A stretch of 64,000 nucleotides of DNA from Perognathus longimembris pacificus (taxonomy: Eukaryota; Chordata; Mammalia; Rodentia; Heteromyidae): NCBI RefSeq assembly GCF_023159225.1, contig NC_063172.1, positions 63,732,828 through 63,796,827 of the forward strand, read 5' to 3'. How positions within the stretch are numbered: position 1 is the stretch's first letter; each line of letters begins with the position of its first letter. Positions 58,522 through 64,000 of the stretch are shown one piece after another. The translations under genes and the position numbers were made by a program. The notes below the pieces were generated by a model. That model saw only the letters and a list, made by a program, of their open reading frames with translations, was not told where the DNA came from and searched no databases.

Positions 58522-60271
58522 GTAAGAAATTTTATTATTGTGTCTTTGGGTACTTCTCTTTTAGGTAATTAGAGATGCGAGAAACAGTTATAAAATGTCA
58601 AAATACCTGAAGTCAACTGAATACTTTTATTTATGTTTTATGTCTTCATTCCGACACTCTAGCTTAGGTGCCATTGACCTCATTTTGCATACACAGCCAC
58701 ACTTGGACAAAAATTAGTTATATAAAATAACATGGGTGCAGAAATTGATTTAATCTGAAAACAAATATATAATGATATTCAGCTAACAGTGGACCACACA
58801 TTCAATGGTGGTCTTGCAAAAGCATAATGGCGTGTGAAATTTTCTGTCACCAAGTGTCACCATAGACAGTGCAGCACTGTAATGCAACCCATTACTCAAG
58901 CATTTGTGTCAATGGTGACATACACAAACCTGCTTCCAGGAATAAAACAGTAATGCCCATAATATTTATAGAATGTAATAGCTGGTAGTAAGTGCCTATG
59001 CCCTTGGTTTACATATTCACTGGAACACACTCTTATCATGATGTTCAAAGTGTACTCCTTGTAAAGGCAAACGTGCTCATCCTATCTCTTGATGGAACCA
59101 AAGGGCCAAGTTGGAGTGATTGATCTACATCTCATCTAGGTTGGTGTAAGTTCACTCTTTCTGACTCATGTAACAACAAAGAGACCTAATTACATAATTC
59201 CCAGTAAGGTAGCCTCAGAATTAGTGACACATGACCATAAACATATACAAACCTAACTTCTACATAAAAAGGCACTCAATCTTTCAACTATGAATATACT
59301 GTCTTCAAGGTGGAGAGTATAAAAGTGGCCTGGCCTTGGGAAACCTAAAAGTTCAACTTTCCTGCCCATATTATTTCGAAGGAACAGTGGCTATACTGAC
59401 AGACAGCCTGCATTCAGGTGGAATGCAGCACTGCCTTCTGTGACTTTGACGAAATTACCATGTCTGTTTATAGGTATATTTTTATCATCAAGAAAATAGG
59501 AGCCACAATGATACTTGGTGTTAGTTAATTGTCTTAATGACCACAAATTCAGCCAGTCCAATATACACACATCTCTGCAGTGAGGCCTTGCTAGTCTTCC
59601 CATACAGCATCTAATCTCTTGGAATCTTGCTGGCCCAGCAGCTTGTTCTGATGAATTAAATGTGCTGTAAATCGCCCTATGTGAATAGCTTTGCAGTTTC
59701 TGCTTTGTCTTAACAACACCATTCTGAAGAAACCCAGGACTATCCCAAGCAAAGACAGATGTTAGATATTTGAGTAAGGCATCTAAGCACCTAGTTCAGA
59801 TGACCCTCTAGGTATGGGAAGCTGCAGTCGTGAGCTCAGGAGAAACCAGGGAGAAATATCTAGCACGCCTGATAACACAATCAAAAACAATTCTTAAAAA
59901 ATATTTGACGTGAAATTTTGATTTTTTTAAAAAAAGTTGCACTCTTATAAGATTATTTCAATAATTAAACAAACTAATACATGGAAAGTGCTTTGAATTG
60001 AATACCCGACATATAGTAATTGCTCAATAAGCCCTAGCTATATCCTTAATTGTATTGCTTTTAATTTTCTTTCCTTTGTGTCATAAGAGAAGTGGACAAT
60101 CCCACACTAGGCTGGAGGACCCTCTGAGCCCTGGGCACAGGTTTGCAGTTGTATGTTTGGCAACTGTCACTTTGGTGCATGGTTGGGCAGGAATGGTAAG
60201 CACTGTGTTTAGTAGGACTCCATAAGCACTCTGGCTTTTCTTATTTCAATCTGCCTTTTATCCATTTCTTT
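58522..60271. other. Unique sequence
   Basis: No recognised repeat or gene. Confidence 0.5.
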
Positions 60272-60352
60272 TAGGTGGTGCTGGTGTTTGAACTCAGAAT
60301 TTCTTGCTTAATTAAGTAGGTACTCTACCACTTGGGCCATGTTTCCAGTCCT
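60272..60352 (-). repeat. ID-like SINE fragment, antisense
   Basis: 'ggtgctggtgtttgaactca' and 'aggtactctaccacttgggc' mark the ID-like part of an old composite SINE; the B1-like parts are missing. Confidence 0.6.
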
Positions 60353-60904
60353 TTATTTCTATTCTTGTCTCTTTAGGCTGTATGGTTGGCTGTCCTAGGG
60401 AAAAGGGCAGTCAGACAACCTTACATCCTGATATGGTGCTAAAAGGATGAGCTTCTTTTAGGAAAAAGATGTTTCACCAATCAAATAGATAATTTTCTAA
60501 GAATAAGCAAATCCAAGGACCCTTGCCTGATTCTTCAGATGTATAGGAAGAAATACTACAGTTAATTTTTAAGGTATCTTAAGCCTTAGAAGATACAATT
60601 ACTTTCTTCCTGTTGGATATGGTGACTTGTAAGCATGCCAAAGAGATGATACAAGTAATGGAATTTCGGTTTTTGGACTATAGGCTCTGAGCTTGAAATG
60701 CAGTAAGGAAAGAAACTGAAATTGTTTCAGGGTGGCCAGGAATGAGAAATCTGGCCAGAGATGGTCTTTATTAACAGAAGTCACTGGAGAAGGAAAATGC
60801 CCAGATAAATTAAAAAAAAATTCTGCACAGGAAAAGAATTGCAGCCTAGAAAAATGCCAACCAGAAGCAATATCCTAAATCTGAAGAATACACAGAGGAA
60901 AATA

Positions 60905-61075
60905 TAGTCATAAAATTCAACTTCTATCTTACAAAATTGAGGGAAGGGGTGGGGTTGGGAGAGATCAGGAGGAGGATAAAGGGGGTGACATTGATCAAGA
61001 TGCAATGTATTCATAAATTGCTTTGGTGATTGGCAACTTCTTTATACAACTTCTTGAAAATATTTTTGTAAAAGA
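60905..61075 (+). mobile_element. Diverged L1 3' end, sense, second type
   Basis: G-rich stretch, then 'gtgacattgatcaagatgca' (60986-61005) as in the antisense copy at 19215-19345, then 'caacttctttatacaacttc' and an A-rich tail. Confidence 0.5.
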
Positions 61076-61317
61076 AAAGACGAAGAAAGAATCAAAGGAA
61101 GAAAAGAAAAAGTAAACAAGCAAGCTGAACCAAAATTCTAGGCCCTGAATTCATAACCTGTACCAGAACACATAAACAAAATTTTTTTTTAAGTTTGTGC
61201 CTTCCAAAATGTAAAATAAAATGATTCCCTTTTGAAAAAAATATTGGAAGCTACACAGAGACATTAGTTACAACAACCTGATAATGTGTTCTGTTATTCA
61301 TCTACCCAAAAATGTAA

Positions 61318-61405
61318 ACAATACACAGAATTTCTCTTAACTTCAAGAAGCAATACACAGAAACAATACACAGAAAACAATACACATAATTTCCCTTAAC
61401 TTCAA
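61318..61405. repeat. Local tandem duplication
   Basis: A 29-bp unit (61318-61346, starting ACAATACACA and ending AACTTCAA) recurs at 61377-61405 with two differences. Between them the 12-mer CAATACACAGAA appears twice more (61351-61362, 61364-61375). Confidence 0.9.
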
Positions 61406-62361
61406 CCTCTTCAGAATTTCCCTTCCTGGATGCAGTAAAGAACTGTGGTCTGATGGCACATCTAGATGGATTTGTACCAGTGAATGTACACTCACCCTAT
61501 TTCCAAAGAAGGCTCCAGTAACTGCTCATAGATCATTTCTTCATCTTGGCCTGTGCACCTTTTTTTACTGAGGAGATACACTGAGCCCTATGCCAGACTC
61601 TGTCTGACTTTCTGATTGACTCAAAATCCAAGATGACTAACAAATACTCATATTGTCGCTTGACAACTACCTAAGCAGGCTAGATGAAAGGCTTAAAAGC
61701 TACAAGGTAAATTGTAGTGTGATCACCATAATGCTTTGCAGTTACCTTCAAACACTTTACTTAGTACATGCAGAACAAGCCAGCCAGACCTAAGTAGAAC
61801 AAGTGTACAGTTATCTAAAAGCTCAGTGTATGCTCCTAGCCTGTAAACACTAAGCTAGCTGGTGTAACACTGAACATGCAAAAATGTACTGTGCTAATAC
61901 ATGGAAACATACTGATTAAGCTGTATAAAAAAATGATCTTCCTTGAGTACCACATCCAGTTTGTAGGTCCCATTGACTTAAGGATGTCAACCAAGACTGT
62001 TAAGATTCCAGAAGTGTTATGATAGCAGGACTAAACGAGGCAAAGCTCTTCATTGAGCTCTAGGGAAAGGATGGCAGAAGTCTTCAAACATGATTGAAGA
62101 CACTCAGAATATGTGGGAAAATCCTATTTTATTTTATTTAGAATATATCAGAAGAATTTGTTGAATGTTAACTAGAAGGCTTATATAAAAGAAGTTTTAC
62201 TAATAATTTCAGCTGCACTGTGATGCTCAAAGAGGTTTCAAGTACTATTGAGATTCCCTCCTCCCCTAACTCACTGGAGTGTACACTCCCAGGTTGAGTT
62301 ACTTCTGTGTGCACTGTTGCAAAGTGATTCCACTTATGTGTGAAAGATTACTCTGTAAGCT
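61406..62361. other. Unique sequence
   Basis: No recognised repeat or gene. Confidence 0.5.
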
Positions 62362-62600
62362 GGTCACCCAGTAGCTCATGCTTGTAATCCTGGCTACTCA
62401 GGAAGCTGAGATCTTAGGATCAGGGTTTGAAGCAGCCCAGGCAGAAAAGTCCACGAGATTCATCACCAATTAACCACTCAATAACCAGAAGAGTCACTGT
62501 GGCTCAAGTGGTAGAGCACTAGCCTTGAGTGCAAAGAGGCTCAGAGTGGCCAGGCCCTGAGGTCAAGCCTGACAACTGACCAAAAATAAAAAAAAGAGTA
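62362..62600 (+). repeat. B1-ID composite SINE, sense
   Basis: 'tagctcatgcttgtaatcct' (B1-like) and 'tcactgtggctcaagtggta' (ID) with an A-rich tail. Flanks 'agattactctgtaa' and 'agagtactccgcaa' look like a decayed duplication. Confidence 0.88.
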
Positions 62601-63041
62601 CTCCGCAAATTTTCAATATCTTCTTCTCTTGAGGCTTCCTTCCTTCAGTTAAAGTGAACATATCTGTATGGGTGTTAAGTGTTCACAGTATGGACACACA
62701 AGAAGGAGCAAGTGTCATACATTGGAGAAGATGCACAGAGAGAATATGAGATTCCTAATTCCTTTGCATGTTTGATTTGGGGCATCTTTTCATTACAGTG
62801 CTATGTCTAAAGCTACTACCCATGGTGCAACTGGAACCATTATGGCATGATATTTTTTTCTTTGTGCATTAAAGAACTGATCTTAAGGCATGTAAACATA
62901 AAAGGTGAAAAACAAGTGGAGAAATGAACTGAAGCCCAGGTTGAACCCCTATGACATAGAATCTCTCCCATAGAACTTTTCAACTAATAAAAAATATTTT
63001 CACAAGAATCACAGAAAATATTCTTTCAGAAAGGCAATACT

Positions 63042-63565
63042 TATAATTTTTTAAATTTATTAATTTGTTTATTGTCAAAGTAATGTGCAGAGGGGTTACA
63101 GTTTCATACATAAGGCAGTGAATGAATTTTTTATCCAACTTGTTACCTCCTCCCTCATTTTCTCTCACCTTCCCCTCCTCCACAGTTTCCTCTCCCCCCC
63201 CACCCCCCGAGTCGTACAGTTGAATTACAGACTATAGTTTTGTAACTATTGCTGTTGCATCGGTTCACTTTTTAACCTTTTGTCTCTCCATTTTGGTGTT
63301 CCTCTTCCCTAGATCCAATAAACGTACATACAATACGTAGTGTACCAAAGTCAGTTACGGAGACATCAGCGGTAAAACCATGGGGGAGGAAGACAAAAGA
63401 ATAAAAGGCACAAATACATAGGGTATGTTGAAAATAACAACAACAAAGATAAACATTTATTTCCAAATATTGTGGTTAATTTTGCTTAGTATCATCTTAT
63501 GTGATCATATGTACACTGCTATTGAGCTATTGTCAAAATGCAATGCTTTTGGGAATATGCACATT
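63042..63565 (-). mobile_element. 5'-truncated L1 3' end, antisense, long copy
   Basis: 'tttattgtcaaagtaatgtg', 'gcagaggggttacagtttca', C-rich block with CCCCCC runs (about 63190-63210), 'ttgctgttgcatcggttcac', then the upstream 3' UTR to 'tgtgatcatatgtacactgc'. It is one of the better copies for defining this L1 3' UTR. Confidence 0.8.
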
Positions 63566-63638
63566 CTAAGATGGAGAATCCAAGCCATTTCTACATCTGA
63601 AGTCATTATCACTGTTCTTCGAGATAAAAAAAAAATCG

Positions 63639-63639
<1 letters not shown>

Positions 63640-63674
<35 letters not shown>
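63640..63674. repeat. (GT)n microsatellite
   Basis: Pure GT run of about 35 bp within an incidental open frame. Confidence 0.97.
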
Positions 63675-63676
<2 letters not shown>

Positions 63677-63678
63677 TG

Positions 63679-64000
63679 TGTTTCACATAAAGCCACACAG
63701 TATTCCCACAGGAAACAATGGAAAAAGAAAGGATATTTTTGTTCTTTTCATATCTGGAACACTTGAATGAGTTTTTGTCTTTTCTGATTTTTGTCAGAAG
63801 TTAGGATTTGATTTGTTATATAGTGACAATTTCAACCTTCTGAAACATTAAGCAGATATAAATTATCTACAAGGCGAAAAACTCTTTGATTAACAAGCTA
63901 GGGGATTGCAGGTATTAAAATTGCCCCCCAGAGGGAGCCCATATCTTTCCAGGAATGCATTAGACATCTATTTTGAATTACAAAGAAAAATTAATTAAAA
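63679..64000. other. Unique sequence at the window end
   Basis: No recognised repeat or gene. Confidence 0.5.

Noticed and set aside
1..64000. CRISPR array, insertion sequence, operon or prophage
   Set aside because: Composition, SINEs, L1s and ERVs mark this as mammalian nuclear DNA; the short tandem repeats lack the spacer architecture of CRISPR.

Overview
This window looks like repeat-rich, non-coding DNA from a rodent nuclear genome, most likely a castorimorph of the superfamily Geomyoidea (pocket mice, kangaroo rats, pocket gophers). The main clue is a young dimeric tRNA/ID-derived SINE of the IDL-Geo type. It occurs about eight times, several copies with intact target-site duplications (TSDs). 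It is accompanied by B1-plus-ID composite SINEs and by many 5'-truncated copies of one L1 3' end. The taxon is inferred from remembered family features, not from a database search. I found no convincing protein-coding exon, tRNA, rRNA, snRNA, CRISPR array or bacterial-style element. The longest open frames lie in microsatellites or transposon debris.

Layout. Positions 1-1604 are the 3' end of an ancient sense-strand L1. Positions 1605-8250 are almost repeat-free, and 5900-8200 has the texture of conserved non-coding DNA. Positions 8859-10367 hold two copies of one LTR family in opposite orientation; the plus-strand copy split a SINE and has a perfect 5-bp TSD. Positions 10368-24570 alternate unique AT-rich DNA with SINEs and L1 3' ends, including a twin-primed inverted L1. 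Positions 24571-29532 form a four-layer nest of endogenous retroviruses (ERVs). Positions 29533-41351 hold SINEs, L1 3' ends and two ancient L1 pieces. Positions 41352-47215 are a second, older provirus with a solo LTR, an L1 stub and a SINE inside it. Positions 47216-64000 are mostly unique, with a long GAAA/GGAA tract, an ancient MaLR-like LTR, two young SINEs and more L1 3' ends.

The most informative finding is the retroviral content. Provirus B (24590-28927) has an apparent tRNA-His primer-binding site, and provirus D (41352-47215) a tRNA-Phe-like site, with unrelated LTRs. Yet their internal regions share two long homologous non-coding blocks, one carrying the same embedded SINE fragment. 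This suggests a non-autonomous retroelement body that exchanged its termini. Inside B sits an LTR (C) with three CACGTG boxes in U3, and inside that a small inverted gammaretrovirus-like deletion provirus whose LTRs differ at about 9 of 308 positions by my count. TSDs at each layer, two of them with one mismatch, allow the order of insertion to be read directly.

Limits: boundaries of old repeats are approximate, family names come from recognition rather than alignment, and the unique segments could contain distal regulatory DNA or introns of a large gene that I cannot recognise.
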